A stretch of 64,000 nucleotides of DNA from Dyella monticola (GCF_003363155.1 NZ_QRBE01000009.1:62001-126000); one strand, 5' to 3'; shown: positions 1 to 9,240, counted from the first letter of the stretch. A program made the numbers and translations. Notes: generated by a model from the sequence alone, not told the origin.

Positions 1-758
1 TCCCCGGGGGTAATCGCCATTTCGGCCAGGATGCCGACGCCCAGACCCGCGAGCACGTAGGTCTTGATGAGATCGGCATCGGCCGATGTGCAGGCGATGC
101 GCGGGGTGAGCTCTAGCGCGGCAAAAGCCCGCCGAAGCGAGGATTCGGCCTGCAGCGAGGATTCGTAGCTGACCAGCGGGTATTCGGCCAGGTCCTCAAT
201 TCGCAACGGACGGCCCAGCTTGGCCAGCGGATGCCCATGCGGCACCACCGCCCGCCGATACCAGCGGAACAGCGGCACGGCGATACCCCCTTCGGGTGGC
301 TGGCCGCTGGTGCTGACGATGGCCAGATCCACCTCGCCGCTTTCGAACAGGCTGATGATGCGGCCCTCACCCTGCGGACGGATGTGCACGCCCAGGTCAG
401 GATAGTGCTGCTTCAAGCGCGCGATGGCCTCGGGCAATACGAAGCGTGCCTGGGTGTGGGTGGTGGCGACCGAGAGCTCGCCCTGCGCCTCTTCGCGCAG
501 ATTGGCGGCCAGCGCGCGGATGTTGCGCGCCTCATGCAGGATGCTGCGTGCCCGCTCCAGCACCTGTACGCCAGCGGGGGTGATGGCATCGAGGCTCTTG
601 CCACGGCGGGTAAAGACCTGGAAGCCCAGTTCGCCTTCCAGCTGCTTGAGCTGCTTGCTGATGCCCGACTGCGTAGCGTGAACGTTATCGGCGGCGAGGG
701 TGATGTTGAGGCCGGCGTCGGCGATGGCGACGATGTAGCGAAGTTGCGTGAGGGTCAT
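1..758 (-). CDS. cysB: LysR-type regulator CysB, 3' end cut by window edge
   Basis: The minus-strand frame opens at an ATG at 758 and stays open to base 1, giving 252 codons of an expected ~320. It begins MTLTQLRYIVAIADAGLN and carries a LysR helix-turn-helix over residues ~1-60 (ATQSGISKQLKQLE). The ligand domain has ATTHTQARFVLP near residue 100 and ends in GLGVGILAEMAITPG, both characteristic of CysB/Cbl. CysB activates sulfate assimilation genes when bound by N-acetylserine. The gene is divergent from cysG, which makes siroheme for sulfite reductase, so the context fits a cysteine regulon. Cbl is the main alternative name; the missing C-terminus prevents a firmer choice. Confidence 0.88.
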   Translation of the reverse strand, partial: MTLTQLRYIVAIADAGLNITLAADNVHATQSGISKQLKQLEGELGFQVFTRRGKSLDAITPAGVQVLERARSILHEARNIRALAANLREEAQGELSVATTHTQARFVLPEAIARLKQHYPDLGVHIRPQGEGRIISLFESGEVDLAIVSTSGQPPEGGIAVPLFRWYRRAVVPHGHPLAKLGRPLRIEDLAEYPLVSYESSLQAESSLRRAFAALELTPRIACTSADADLIKTYVLAGLGVGILAEMAITPG

Positions 759-1005
759 GAGATCGGCTCCAGAATGAATCGTGTGCGGGGGTGCGCTCGA
801 CGTTTCGTCGAGCACATACAGCTCACGAACCACCCTGGACGGCGCCTCATCACGATCTCCACACATCACCGGCCCTGCACCGGTCGTCATCCGACCTTAA
901 CACAGCGTTATTTGGACGTCTATACATCTATCTGTCTCCAAGTCCGATGCCTTTTCCGTATGCCATACCGCCATATCCTCCGTCCCACCGGCCATTTCCA
1001 TTGGC

Positions 1006-1036
1006 GTTTGGCCAGCGCTAGCTTGGACGGCCAAAC
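1006..1036. promoter_or_regulatory. Inverted repeat in the cysB-cysG intergenic region
   Basis: GTTTGGCC (1006-1013) and GGCCAAAC (1029-1036) form an 8-bp inverted repeat 21 bases before the cysG start. A further TTTGGC follows at 1041-1046. The 300-base divergent spacer (759-1057) shows no gene and must hold the promoters of both cysB and cysG. A regulator site or a 5' UTR hairpin are both possible; CysB sites are degenerate and cannot be called by eye. Confidence 0.4.
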
Positions 1037-1057
1037 CCTCTTTGGCGGATACCTTTC

Positions 1058-2503
1058 ATGCAGCTTTACCCGCTTTTCGCTGACCTAAGCGACCGCCCCG
1101 TACTGGTGGTGGGCGGCGGCGACGTGGCGGCACGCAAGACCGCCATGCTGTTGCGGGCTGGCGCCAAGGTCACGGTCGGCGCACCCTTGTTGGTGCCGGA
1201 GTTGCGCGAATGGGTTCGCCAAGGCCGTATCGCGCACCAGGCGGGTGGCTACCAGCCCGGCTGGCTCGATGGGGTGTGGCTGGTGATCGCGGCCACGCGG
1301 TCACGTGCACTCAATGCGCGCATCGCCGCGGAGGGCCATGCACGTCAGCGGTTGGTGAACGTGGTGGACGATCCTGCGCTTTCGAGCTTTCAGGTGCCGG
1401 CCTTGATTGATCGTTCACCCTTGCTGGTGGCCATCTCCAGCGGCGGCACTGCACCGGTATTGGCGCGCCGCTTGCGCGAACGCATCGAGAGCCTGCTCGA
1501 TCCTGCACTCGGTTCGCTGCTGCAACTTGCACAACGCTACCGCACGCGTATTCGCGCGCGTTATGCGGATCTTGCCGCACGTCGTCGTTTTTATGATTGG
1601 CTGCACGACGGCCCCGTGCACGCAGCATTGCGCGCATCACGCCCCATTCACGCGCAGCGGCACCTGCAGGCAGCCCTGACTGATGACAGGCAACTACACG
1701 CACAGGGATCGGTCGTGCTCGTGGGCGCAGGTCCAGGCGATCCTGGACTGCTTACATTACGTGCCTTGCGCGCACTCAACGAAGCAGATGTCATTCTTCA
1801 CGATGCATTGATCAGCGATGCCATTCTCGATCTCGCGCGCCGCGATGCCGAGCGTATCGCAGTGGGCAAGCGTGGCGGTGGGCTTCACACGCCACAGCCA
1901 TCGATTCATGCGCTGCTGCTCGAACATGCGCGCTCGGGACGACGCGTCGTCCGGCTCAAAGGCGGCGATCCCTTCGTATTCGGACGTGGCGGTGAAGAAC
2001 TGGATTTCTTGCGCGCACACGGCATTGCTTACGAAGTCGTGCCAGGCATTACCGCGGCGCTGGCCTGTGCCGCCTACAGCGGCGTGCCGCTCACGCATCG
2101 CGATCATGCGCAATCGGTGCGATTGGTGACAGCGCATTGCCAGCGTTCGTTGACGACGCTGGATTGGGCGGATCTGGCGCGCGAACGTCAAACACTGGCG
2201 ATCTATATGGGCGTGAGCCAATTGGATGAACTTGCGCATCAACTTATGGCTCATGGCCGTGCTGCCGAGACGCCGTTCGCGCTGATCGAGAACGGCACAC
2301 TGCCGCAGCAACGCACCCTGACCGGCACGCTTGGCCGATTGGCTGCGCTGAGTGCACAGCACGCGATCAGTGCGCCCGCCCTGCTCATCCTGGGCGAGGT
2401 GGCGGCGCACGCCGATGCGTCGCACTGGTATGGCCAATTGCTCGCCACATCGACACTGCAACACCCCACCGCCGTTCCTCACGACCTGGCCGATGCGGCA
2501 TGA
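1058..2503 (+). CDS. cysG: Siroheme synthase CysG (multifunctional)
   Basis: This 481-residue fusion matches CysG end to end. Residues 1-~150 form the NAD-dependent precorrin-2 dehydrogenase/ferrochelatase (CysG-A), with the dinucleotide loop [11 protein letters not shown] at 17-27, Asp104 in NVVDDP, and the [11 protein letters not shown] segment whose Ser128 is the phosphorylated serine in the Salmonella enzyme. Residues ~215-465 form uroporphyrinogen-III C-methyltransferase (CysG-B), with [33 protein letters not shown] and VPGITAA. It converts uroporphyrinogen III to siroheme for sulfite and nitrite reductases. The divergent cysB gene supports a role in sulfur assimilation. The start is preceded by a weak purine-rich GGCGGA. 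Confidence 0.96.
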   Translation: MQLYPLFADLSDRPVLVVGGGDVAARKTAMLLRAGAKVTVGAPLLVPELREWVRQGRIAHQAGGYQPGWLDGVWLVIAATRSRALNARIAAEGHARQRLVNVVDDPALSSFQVPALIDRSPLLVAISSGGTAPVLARRLRERIESLLDPALGSLLQLAQRYRTRIRARYADLAARRRFYDWLHDGPVHAALRASRPIHAQRHLQAALTDDRQLHAQGSVVLVGAGPGDPGLLTLRALRALNEADVILHDALISDAILDLARRDAERIAVGKRGGGLHTPQPSIHALLLEHARSGRRVVRLKGGDPFVFGRGGEELDFLRAHGIAYEVVPGITAALACAAYSGVPLTHRDHAQSVRLVTAHCQRSLTTLDWADLARERQTLAIYMGVSQLDELAHQLMAHGRAAETPFALIENGTLPQQRTLTGTLGRLAALSAQHAISAPALLILGEVAAHADASHWYGQLLATSTLQHPTAVPHDLADAA

Positions 2504-2530
2504 CCGCACCATTGTTAGACGGAGATCACC

Positions 2531-3172
2531 ATGAGCCTGCAATTGGGCGAAACCGCCCCTGACTTCACCCTCGATTCCACCGAAGGCACGATCCGGCTGC
2601 ACGATTACATCGGCGATCAATGGCTGGTGTTTTTCTCGCACCCGAAAGACTTCACGCCCGTGTGCACCACCGAACTGGGCGCCTTCGCACGCCGCAAGGC
2701 GGAGTTCGACAAGCGCAGCACGAAACTGCTCGGGCTTTCGGTGGATTCGGTGAGCGATCACAACGCGTGGATCAAGGACGTGGAAGACGTCGGCGGCACG
2801 GCGGTCAATTACCCGATCGTTGCCGACCCGAATCTGGAGGTGGCCAAGCTTTATGGCATGTTCCATCCCAAGGCCGATCCGAAGGTAACGGTGCGCTCGG
2901 TCTTCATCATCGATCCACAGAAAAAAGTGCGCCTTACGCTGACCTATCCACCGAGCGCCGGGCGCAATGTGGATGAGATCGTGCGGGTGCTCGACTCACT
3001 GCAGCTTACCGACGGCCGCAAGCTCACCACCCCCGTGGACTGGCGTCCGGGCGACGACGTGATCATCGCCCCTTCGGTGTCCGATGCCGACGCCCAGAAA
3101 CTCTTCCCCGAGGGCTGGCGTACGCTCAAACCCTATCTGCGCCTGCTCCGTTATAGCGCCACCCAGCACTGA
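2531..3172 (+). CDS. 1-Cys peroxiredoxin (Prx6-type, AhpC/TSA family)
   Basis: The 213-residue protein has the peroxiredoxin motif PKDFTPVCTTE, placing the peroxidatic cysteine at Cys45. No Cys is seen in the usual resolving positions further on. The long C-terminal extension (RKLTTPVDWRPGDDVIIAPSV) is typical of the Prx6/1-Cys group. It should reduce hydrogen peroxide and organic peroxides in the cytoplasm, using an external thiol for recycling. It starts 28 bases after cysG with a good GGAGA ribosome site, so co-transcription is likely and would link peroxide defence with sulfur metabolism. Confidence 0.93.
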   Translation: MSLQLGETAPDFTLDSTEGTIRLHDYIGDQWLVFFSHPKDFTPVCTTELGAFARRKAEFDKRSTKLLGLSVDSVSDHNAWIKDVEDVGGTAVNYPIVADPNLEVAKLYGMFHPKADPKVTVRSVFIIDPQKKVRLTLTYPPSAGRNVDEIVRVLDSLQLTDGRKLTTPVDWRPGDDVIIAPSVSDADAQKLFPEGWRTLKPYLRLLRYSATQH

Positions 3173-3189
3173 GCGGATTGGCGCAAGTC

Positions 3190-3264
3190 CTTGCCGGTAC
3201 GGTCATAAGAGCCGGGCTGCGGCCTCTGCGCGACCCGCACTGACTCGGTTTGCGTACCGGCAAG
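3190..3264. repeat. Long-range inverted repeat after the peroxiredoxin gene
   Basis: CTTGCCGGTAC (3190-3200) and GTACCGGCAAG (3254-3264) are exact 11-base inverted copies separated by 53 GC-rich bases. There is no T-run, so it is not a classic intrinsic terminator. It lies in the 273-base gap between the peroxiredoxin and the next gene. It may be an mRNA 3' structure or a degenerate REP doublet. Confidence 0.4.
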
Positions 3265-3445
3265 GAGGAGGGAGGGCGCGCATCCCAGCTCGCGAGGCCG
3301 TCGCGCTATGACGGCCTTTCCTTCGCAATGCTGAAGGGCGCCGCAAGACGGCATGAATCGGGCCTGCCCCGGGCCGGCCGAGTGACAACCGATTCATGTC
3401 AACCACGTTACAGTCCGTATCCCCGAAGGGCAGGTTACGGACCGC

Positions 3446-5347
3446 ATGGCTCGGCTTTCCTCTACGTTTTTATCCAAACAGTCCGCCGCGGCCCGGGTCG
3501 CGCTGGTGCTGGTCATGATGGCGGCGTTCGTGCTGCTTACCGCCCTGTTGGACGGTAACGACGGCGTGGCCGCATCGCGGCTTTTCCAGCAGCCCGCCTT
3601 CCCGCTGGCCAATGCCGTACCCGGCTTGCTGTTCGCTCTGGTGCTGCTGGCACTGACGCGGCGCACCCTGCTTTCCTTTGGCTTGGCGTTTCTGCTTCAG
3701 GCGGTGATGTATGGCATCAATGCGCTGAAAGTCGCCAACCTCGGTACACCGCTGCTGCCGGCCGACTTCCGCATGGTGGATCAATTGCGCAAAGGCGGCC
3801 TGCACGTGCTGGGCAGCTATCTGCCGCATAGCCCGTGGCCCTACCTGGCCATCCTTGGCGGCATCGCGCTGATCGTGGCGATGTGGCGCTACGAGCCGCC
3901 ACTGTTTGCCGAACGCACCGGCGGCAAGCGCGCTCTTGCCGGCACGGCGGCCGCTGTCACCCTGGCCACGCTGCTGCTGGGCATGCCAGGTTGGCGTGGG
4001 CTCTACAACGGTCACAAGCTTTGGCTGGAACCCTGGTCCGCCGCCGCCACCACCAGCCACTCGGGTCTGGTGAGCTCGTTGGTGATGTTCCATTTGCAGG
4101 ACCGCCGAACCCAACAGAAGGCCGATCCGGCCGCCGTGGGTGATCTACTGCAAGCCACCAGCAGCGCTGTGCATGCACGCATGCACACGCCCGTGGACCC
4201 GAACACGGCACTCCCCGACATCGTGGTGGTGCAAAGCGAATCGTTCTTCGATCCGCGCATCATGCGCGGCTACGAGCACACGAACCTCACGCCCAACCTT
4301 ACACGCCTGGCTGCCGAAGGCATGAGCGGGCCGCTGCACGTACCCACGTTTGGCGGCGGCACGATCCGCACCGAATTCGAAGTGCTGACCGGACTTTCGC
4401 TGCGCTACTTCGGCACCATGCAATTCCCGTATCTGCAGTTGAACGACAAAGTCGTGCCGGGCATGGTGCGTACGTTGCGTGCGCATGGCTACGAAACCAT
4501 CGCCATTCACGGCAACGATCCGACCTTCTGGAACCGCAATACCGCTTTCAAAGCATTGGGCTTCGATCGCTTCGTGTCGCAATCGGGCTTCCCCGCGAAC
4601 GCGGCGATGGATGGCAAATACATGGCCGATAGCGCGATGACCGACGAGATCATGGCGCAACTGAAGGACGCCGGCCCACCGCAGTTCCTGTTCGCGATCA
4701 GTCTGGAAGCACACGGCCCGTACGACGTGGAACCGAAAGATCCGGCGGCACGCAATGCCGAGCCGGTGCCCACCAATGTCGATGCCAACGACAAGGTGCA
4801 TGTACAAACCTATCTCTACCATATGCAGCATGCCGATGCGGAGCTTGGACGCCTGGCCGCACTGCTGGCCAAGCGCAGCCGCCCTACCTTGCTGCTGTTC
4901 TACGGCGACCATCTACCCGCACTCACCGAGGCGTATCGCGAAACGGGTTTCGTGAATGGTCAGGACATGCTTTCTCAGGCTGGCACGTGGTTGCTGATCG
5001 ATCCACGCAACCCAGGCAATGCGCAACGCATCGACATGGCGTCATGGATGCTGCCGGGCTTGCTGCTCGAACGCGCGGGCATCCATGACGATGTGTATTT
5101 CGCACTGACGCAGGTGCTCGCTCCATCGCTGGCCACGCTCACGCGCGCGCCCGGCGCACCACCACCTTACATCGATGCGCAACAGCGTCAATTCGACAAA
5201 GACATGGCCAGCGTTTCGGTACTGCGCATGAAGGGCAAGCTGGACAAGCTACTACCGGCCAGCCTGCTTCCCTCCAACACGGCCGTGGCAACGAATGACG
5301 CCGACCATGAGGACGGGCCATCCGCTGCCATGGGCATGCACCACTAA
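3446..5347 (+). CDS. LTA synthase/OpgB-like sulfatase-fold transferase, inner membrane
   Basis: The 633-residue protein has about five N-terminal membrane segments (roughly 18-36, 58-75, 78-96, 133-147, 165-180), then a large periplasmic alkaline-phosphatase-superfamily domain. Visible active-site elements are VVQSESFFDP (Glu265), the nucleophile loop GGGTIRTEFE (Thr306), SLEAHGPY (His423) and LLFYGDHLP (Asp488, His489). Family members transfer phosphoglycerol or phosphoethanolamine to glucans, teichoic acids or lipid A. The loop is closest in style to MdoB/OpgB and LTA synthases. The exact donor and acceptor cannot be read from sequence. It is followed by a hairpin shared with the convergent protease gene. 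Confidence 0.85.
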   Translation: MARLSSTFLSKQSAAARVALVLVMMAAFVLLTALLDGNDGVAASRLFQQPAFPLANAVPGLLFALVLLALTRRTLLSFGLAFLLQAVMYGINALKVANLGTPLLPADFRMVDQLRKGGLHVLGSYLPHSPWPYLAILGGIALIVAMWRYEPPLFAERTGGKRALAGTAAAVTLATLLLGMPGWRGLYNGHKLWLEPWSAAATTSHSGLVSSLVMFHLQDRRTQQKADPAAVGDLLQATSSAVHARMHTPVDPNTALPDIVVVQSESFFDPRIMRGYEHTNLTPNLTRLAAEGMSGPLHVPTFGGGTIRTEFEVLTGLSLRYFGTMQFPYLQLNDKVVPGMVRTLRAHGYETIAIHGNDPTFWNRNTAFKALGFDRFVSQSGFPANAAMDGKYMADSAMTDEIMAQLKDAGPPQFLFAISLEAHGPYDVEPKDPAARNAEPVPTNVDANDKVHVQTYLYHMQHADAELGRLAALLAKRSRPTLLLFYGDHLPALTEAYRETGFVNGQDMLSQAGTWLLIDPRNPGNAQRIDMASWMLPGLLLERAGIHDDVYFALTQVLAPSLATLTRAPGAPPPYIDAQQRQFDKDMASVSVLRMKGKLDKLLPASLLPSNTAVATNDADHEDGPSAAMGMHH

Positions 5348-5376
5348 AAAAAGCCCGTTGAAAACAGGCTTTTTAT
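5346..5376. terminator. Bidirectional intrinsic terminator
   Basis: AAAAAGCCCGTT (from 5348) pairs with AACAGGCTTTTT (to 5373) around a short A-rich loop, with one mismatch. There are A/T runs on both sides. It sits exactly between the convergent transferase and M48 protease genes and can end both transcripts. Confidence 0.8.
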
Positions 5377-5380
5377 GACG

Positions 5381-6427
5381 CTAACGCGCTACGGCGTGCC
5401 GCTGTCGAAAAGCCATCGACGCCGCCTCGGCCTTCGCAATGCGCTGCGCTGTAACGGGATGGCTGGATAGATAGCGCACCTGCTTGTCTGCGGCCAATTC
5501 CGGGTGCACTTTCTCCAGCGCACGCATGGCATCGACGAATGCGGCCGGATCAATGCCGTGCGCCGCCAGTGTCTGGAAGGCAAAGCTATCGGCATCTGCT
5601 TCAAAGTCGCGCGAGTAATGGTTGCCGAGCAGGAAGGCGGGGATGGCTGCAGTCATTCCGCCGAGCGAGGTCACGTCACCCGTCAGCATGCCAAACACCA
5701 CCACCGCGCCCGAGCTGCGCAACACTTCTCGCAGGATGTGATGGTGCGCCTGATGACCTAGCTCGTGTGCCGCCACGGCGAGGAAGGAGCGATCGTCCGG
5801 CAGCGCTTTCACCAGGTCGTCGGTGAATACCACCGTGCCATCGGGCAGCGCGAATGCATTGGCACCGACCATAGGCGCGCTGTAGAACACGATGTTGACC
5901 GGCGGCAGATCGGGAATGCCGTGTGCAAATTGATCGAATAACGCCTGCAAGTGTTGGCGGCGTTCGGCCGGCAATGTGGTGGTGAGGAATACGCGTCCAC
6001 GCAACACCGCCAGCGACTGCTGGCCCATCGCCACTTCGAGCCGGTGCGGCAGATGATAGGCAATGCGGTCAGCCGTCCACGGCAACACATATTCGAACAA
6101 AGCGATCAGCGCCAGCACCGTTACCACCACGCTTACCCACGCGATCGAACGCATGCGTTCGAGCCGGTCCACAGCTTTTTCGATGCGATGGCTGCGCGCA
6201 AACCAGTCTGGCGGCATGTCGTCATGCGCTATCTGCAACTGTGCGCCATCCGGCAGCAGCAACGTGAAAGGCACGCCGATCACGCGAGCACTGGGCATCA
6301 CGCTCGACAGCGCCGCTTCGCCAGCGACGTCTGCGCCGCGCCACTGCAAGCTGTCATCCACGCGCGAAATGACGACCCGCGTGACACGGGTCGTCATGCC
6401 GTCGTGGTAGATGCCCGGCACCGACAT
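5381..6427 (-). CDS. M48 family membrane metalloprotease
   Basis: This 348-residue protease has a soluble N-terminal region, a membrane segment at ~96-113 and the zinc motif HELGH (His221, Glu222, His225). The third ligand, Glu276, lies in RDFEADADSFAF. A second hydrophobic stretch covers ~239-268. M48 enzymes such as HtpX, BepA and LoiP degrade misfolded membrane or outer-membrane proteins. Its ATG overlaps the stop of the upstream DUF898 gene by one base (TAATG on the minus strand), indicating translational coupling. That pairing suggests the two proteins act together in envelope quality control, which is inference. Confidence 0.9.
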   Translation of the reverse strand: MSVPGIYHDGMTTRVTRVVISRVDDSLQWRGADVAGEAALSSVMPSARVIGVPFTLLLPDGAQLQIAHDDMPPDWFARSHRIEKAVDRLERMRSIAWVSVVVTVLALIALFEYVLPWTADRIAYHLPHRLEVAMGQQSLAVLRGRVFLTTTLPAERRQHLQALFDQFAHGIPDLPPVNIVFYSAPMVGANAFALPDGTVVFTDDLVKALPDDRSFLAVAAHELGHQAHHHILREVLRSSGAVVVFGMLTGDVTSLGGMTAAIPAFLLGNHYSRDFEADADSFAFQTLAAHGIDPAAFVDAMRALEKVHPELAADKQVRYLSSHPVTAQRIAKAEAASMAFRQRHAVAR

Positions 6428-7596
6428 TACAGGCCGATATCAAAGCCCAGGAGGCTGTCGATTTCGGTACCCGTAGCGGCCACATCGGCACCGCTGGTGC
6501 GTTGCGTGAATTCTTCCAGGCGTCCCTCCCCTGCCACCTGCAGACACGATGCGCGATAGCGTGCGACCTGTATTTTTGCCCACGGTATCGCAAGGCCGAT
6601 GGTGAAAATGATCGCCAGCACGTTGCCCAGATAGATGTACAACATGGGCCAGAAACGCAATGACGATTCAAACTGATAACGACCCAGCGACGCCTGGTTG
6701 TAAAGCGCATTGGTCATGCGCACATGCACGTATGTCCACATGATGAGATAGGTCGGCGCAATGCACAGGTAGGTCGCCAGTAAGACCGGAATGGAATGCT
6801 GCCTCGGATCGATATGGCTTTTCACCATCGCATTGAACATCAGGCCCATCAAAATGCCCGATGGAATCATGCAGAGAACGCCGATGCCCAGGGCCGCACC
6901 GTAGATGCGGTAGTACGCGCTCGGTTCACGTGTGAAACGGAACGACTTGCCACCGAAGTAATGATGCTCGGCCATCCATTGCTGCTGGTTGCCCTTGAGC
7001 CACGGATAGAACAGAAAGAATCCGGCAAGAAACAGAACCATGCCGGTAAATGGATGGCCGCCCTGGGCAAGCAATCCCGACAGCGCCAGCGGAATCGCCA
7101 TCAGCATATACACCAGCAGATACCATTGGTAAGCGCCACCATAATCGGCAATGAAGCGAAAATGCAGGCCACGCCAGGCCGAATAGCGCGCGCGGAACAT
7201 CAGGCCTTTGACGATCATCCAAGGCATGAAGACACCAATCACACCCATGGTGACAAGCTGCAGCGTGCGCGAAAAATGGCTGGCCATGATGTAGGTGGCA
7301 AACAGCGCCGCCGCGATCAATCTGCCGCGCAAGATGGGAATGGGCCGCGCAAGATATTCGAACGGCGAACCTTCGAACAGCGTGTTGGCATACATGTAAC
7401 GCCGCGTGCGCACCGACGCCCACGCCGAATAGATGCCCAGCGTGACAATGCTCAAGGCGACATTGACGATCCAGATGCGAAAATAATCGCGTGCGCTGCC
7501 GTTGAATTCGAAGCGATGCGCGTCTTCGGCGCGATTGAACACAGTGTCATGGATCTCGGGTAAGTAAATGCCCGAGCCTAAAGTCTCCTCATGCAT
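6427..7596 (-). CDS. DUF898 (YjgN-like) polytopic membrane protein
   Basis: The protein belongs to the YjgN/DUF898 family of polytopic inner-membrane proteins with no established function. Recognisable elements are FEFNGSARDYFRIWIVN, TLGIYSAWASVRTRRYMYANTLFEG and the late repeat of the same pattern (IGLAIPWAKIQVARYRASCL). About eight membrane segments are visible. I start it at ATG 7596 (MHEETLGSG, 389 residues) because GGAAAGAAGGG precedes it. An in-frame start at 7719 would add 41 residues unlike the family. The stop is coupled to the M48 protease start. Confidence 0.85.
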   Translation of the reverse strand: MHEETLGSGIYLPEIHDTVFNRAEDAHRFEFNGSARDYFRIWIVNVALSIVTLGIYSAWASVRTRRYMYANTLFEGSPFEYLARPIPILRGRLIAAALFATYIMASHFSRTLQLVTMGVIGVFMPWMIVKGLMFRARYSAWRGLHFRFIADYGGAYQWYLLVYMLMAIPLALSGLLAQGGHPFTGMVLFLAGFFLFYPWLKGNQQQWMAEHHYFGGKSFRFTREPSAYYRIYGAALGIGVLCMIPSGILMGLMFNAMVKSHIDPRQHSIPVLLATYLCIAPTYLIMWTYVHVRMTNALYNQASLGRYQFESSLRFWPMLYIYLGNVLAIIFTIGLAIPWAKIQVARYRASCLQVAGEGRLEEFTQRTSGADVAATGTEIDSLLGFDIGL

Positions 7597-7992
7597 ATCC
7601 CTTTCTTCCCCTTTCCTTGTCCTCCCCCCGGAGGTGAGCGGAGTGTAGCGCTGAAATTCGACGCGCCAACACCGTGCGCAAAGACGGAACCGCACACCCG
7701 CAAATTCTTGGATCGCCAAACATCCCGCCGATATGCCCTCACCTTGATGCAGCTTAACGGTGGCTGCCGCACAAGACTTAAGTTGATGATTGACCTAATC
7801 TTTCCGGATGCACATAAAGACTCCATCATCACTCAAATGGCTGATCAGCAAACAAGCTCGGCTAGCAGGCGAAATTTTGCACAAGCAGGGTTGTCTAGCC
7901 CAAATGCAGGGCCAGATGGTTGCGTAAGCTCCCCCAGTTCCTGGACATACAGAAAGTAAAACTTTCTGGCATCTTTTCCGCCAGGAGGTTCC
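7597..7992. other. Gene-free stretch at the left edge of the accessory island
   Basis: No convincing gene is seen in about 400 bases. Base composition falls noticeably after ~7740. A small hairpin, CAGAAAGT/ACTTTCTG, occurs at 7950-7968 just before the IS3 orfA remnant and may be part of the original IS end. The promoter of the DUF898 gene should lie at 7600-7700. Confidence 0.5.
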
Positions 7993-8142
7993 ATGAAGAA
8001 ATCGAAATTCAGCGAGGCGCAGATCGTCTCGATTCTCAAGCAGGGTGATGCCGGTGTACCGGTAAAGGATTTGTGCCGGCAGGCAGGGATCAGGTCAATG
8101 AGGGAAAACTTGTTCAGAGTTTCCCTAGAAACACGACGATGA
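7993..8142 (+). pseudogene. Truncated IS3-family transposase orfA remnant
   Basis: A strong ribosome site (CCAGGAGG) precedes ATG 7993. The first 33 codons read MKKSKFSEAQIVSILKQ then VKDLCRQAGI, the classic start of IS3-family OrfA proteins (helix-turn-helix). Similarity ends abruptly at ~8091, and the frame runs on for 16 unrelated codons to a stop at 8140-8142. The rest of orfA and all of orfB are missing. The breakpoint marks an old deletion or insertion at the island border. Confidence 0.85.
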
Positions 8143-8383
8143 TTGCGAGAACAATCAAGATTGCATCTGCAATGGATATACGTCGTATCAGTGCAAGCAA
8201 AGGATCATCGGCGCCAAGGCTTTTGCCGAAAGTGCGGCCCAGATACCCAGGTAAAGACATGGGCATGAATTTTGGTTGTTCACCTTTACTAACAAGCCGC
8301 GAGTAGACAACGAGACTTGTAATAGTTCGGAAAAGTAACAAGCCAGCGCATAGTACGAACAACAGGTCGATAACGATTATCAT
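8114..8383 (-). CDS. Small two-helix membrane protein, unknown
   Basis: I do not recognise a family. The 89-residue protein has two clear hydrophobic helices (about residues 2-30 and 70-88) around a basic, proline/glycine-containing middle. GGATGAT precedes the ATG at 8383. Its last codons overlap the tail of the IS3 remnant frame. It could be a real orphan gene of the island; support is the ribosome site and the membrane pattern only. Confidence 0.55.
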   Translation of the reverse strand: MIIVIDLLFVLCAGLLLFRTITSLVVYSRLVSKGEQPKFMPMSLPGYLGRTFGKSLGADDPLLALIRRISIADAILIVLAIIVVFLGKL

Positions 8384-8501
8384 TGGATCATCCTATAGCG
8401 GTGCTATACAGCTGCAGATAGCAGCTTGTGATGGTTTTTTCTCTTAAAATAAAGCACCGCATCCCGACCACCCTGGATGTTGGCTGCAAAGGAGTTCGCT
8501 C

Positions 8502-8729
8502 ATGCCGCGCACCCTTGATCCACTTATCGAGTCGTTCCTGCCTGAGCTGCACGCAACCCGCTGGACGCAAAAAGCGTTAGATATCCAAGCGCGTATTCGG
8601 GCCGAAGAAGCCCAGCCTTATCCAGATGCCGATACCCTCGCAAGCCTTCGCGCCGAGCTACAAACGTGGACCGCTCAACGATTCAACGTCGAGAGCACGC
8701 GCCAGAGCTTGATCGACGCCACCGATTAA
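8502..8729 (+). CDS. Small hypothetical protein (75 aa)
   Basis: AAAGGAG lies 8 bases before ATG 8502. The protein is soluble, helix-rich and acidic (MPRTLDPLIESFLPELHATR at the start). I know no family for it. It ends four bases inside the 3' end of the convergent TraJ-like gene. The ribosome site and good codon use support it as a genuine island gene. Confidence 0.6.
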   Translation: MPRTLDPLIESFLPELHATRWTQKALDIQARIRAEEAQPYPDADTLASLRAELQTWTAQRFNVESTRQSLIDATD

Positions 8730-9100
8730 CGGTATCCAGGCCGGCAGATCTGGGAGATGGTCACCATCATCGCTTGCTGAAGTGCCCGCAGCTCCCGCAG
8801 CGTCTGATGGATATCCTCAGGTGACGCGCCTTCCCCCGGTCGAGTGGCCAACCAAGTTTTCAGCTCCTCGCATACACGCGCCACATCGACGTTAAGGTGC
8901 AGGACGGCATCGGCCATGTCGTGATCGACCATGCACCGGATCGGCGTATGCAATGCCACCCTGGCCAGGAACGACGATAGCGGCAGCCCCGCCATGGCAG
9001 CACGTGCCGTAATTGTCTCGCGGTCACTCCGCGTTACATAGACCTTCAAGGGACGTTCGCGCTCGCAAACCTCGCACGACTGGGATTTATGGTGACGCAT
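8726..9100 (-). CDS. TraJ-like relaxosome accessory protein
   Basis: The 124-residue protein resembles IncP TraJ and related oriT-binding proteins. The RPLKVYVTRSDRETI stretch, AAMAGLPLSSFLARVALHTPI, and a C-terminal half with LNVDVARVCEELKTWLATRP and a helix ending VTISQICRPGYR correspond in order to TraJ of RP4. An N-terminal CEVCERERP adds a possible metal-binding CxxC. TraJ binds an inverted repeat beside the nick site and loads the relaxase. The oriT-like sequence lies just upstream (9178-9240), divergent as on RP4. No relaxase gene is present in the window, so this looks like a hitchhiking or decayed mobilisation module. GGAGAG precedes the start. Confidence 0.72.
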   Translation of the reverse strand: MRHHKSQSCEVCERERPLKVYVTRSDRETITARAAMAGLPLSSFLARVALHTPIRCMVDHDMADAVLHLNVDVARVCEELKTWLATRPGEGASPEDIHQTLRELRALQQAMMVTISQICRPGYR

Positions 9101-9177
9101 TCGTCTCTCCGGCTGATGTCGCGGCAGCGACTGTGTGCCTCGCAGAGCAAGATGTCGTCGAGTGCGAAGCGCGAGTA

Positions 9178-9240
9178 AGGGTAAGGATTGGGGGGGGCTA
9201 CACGTTCACGTGTAGGCCCACAATACCCATCTTGCCTTCT
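9178..9240 (+). other. Candidate IncP-like origin of transfer (oriT)
   Basis: An 8-bp hairpin, CTACACGT (9198-9205) and ACGTGTAG (9208-9215), is followed by GGCC and then a 18-base stretch ending CCCATCTTGCC. In RK2/RP4 oriT the same order is seen: hairpin, GGCC, then 18 bases ending CCTATCCTGCC. From memory of the RK2 sequence, 12 of the 18 positions agree, including the nick core ATCYTG/C (predicted nick between 9234 and 9235). It lies 98 bases upstream of the divergent traJ-like gene, the RP4 arrangement. Confidence 0.65.
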
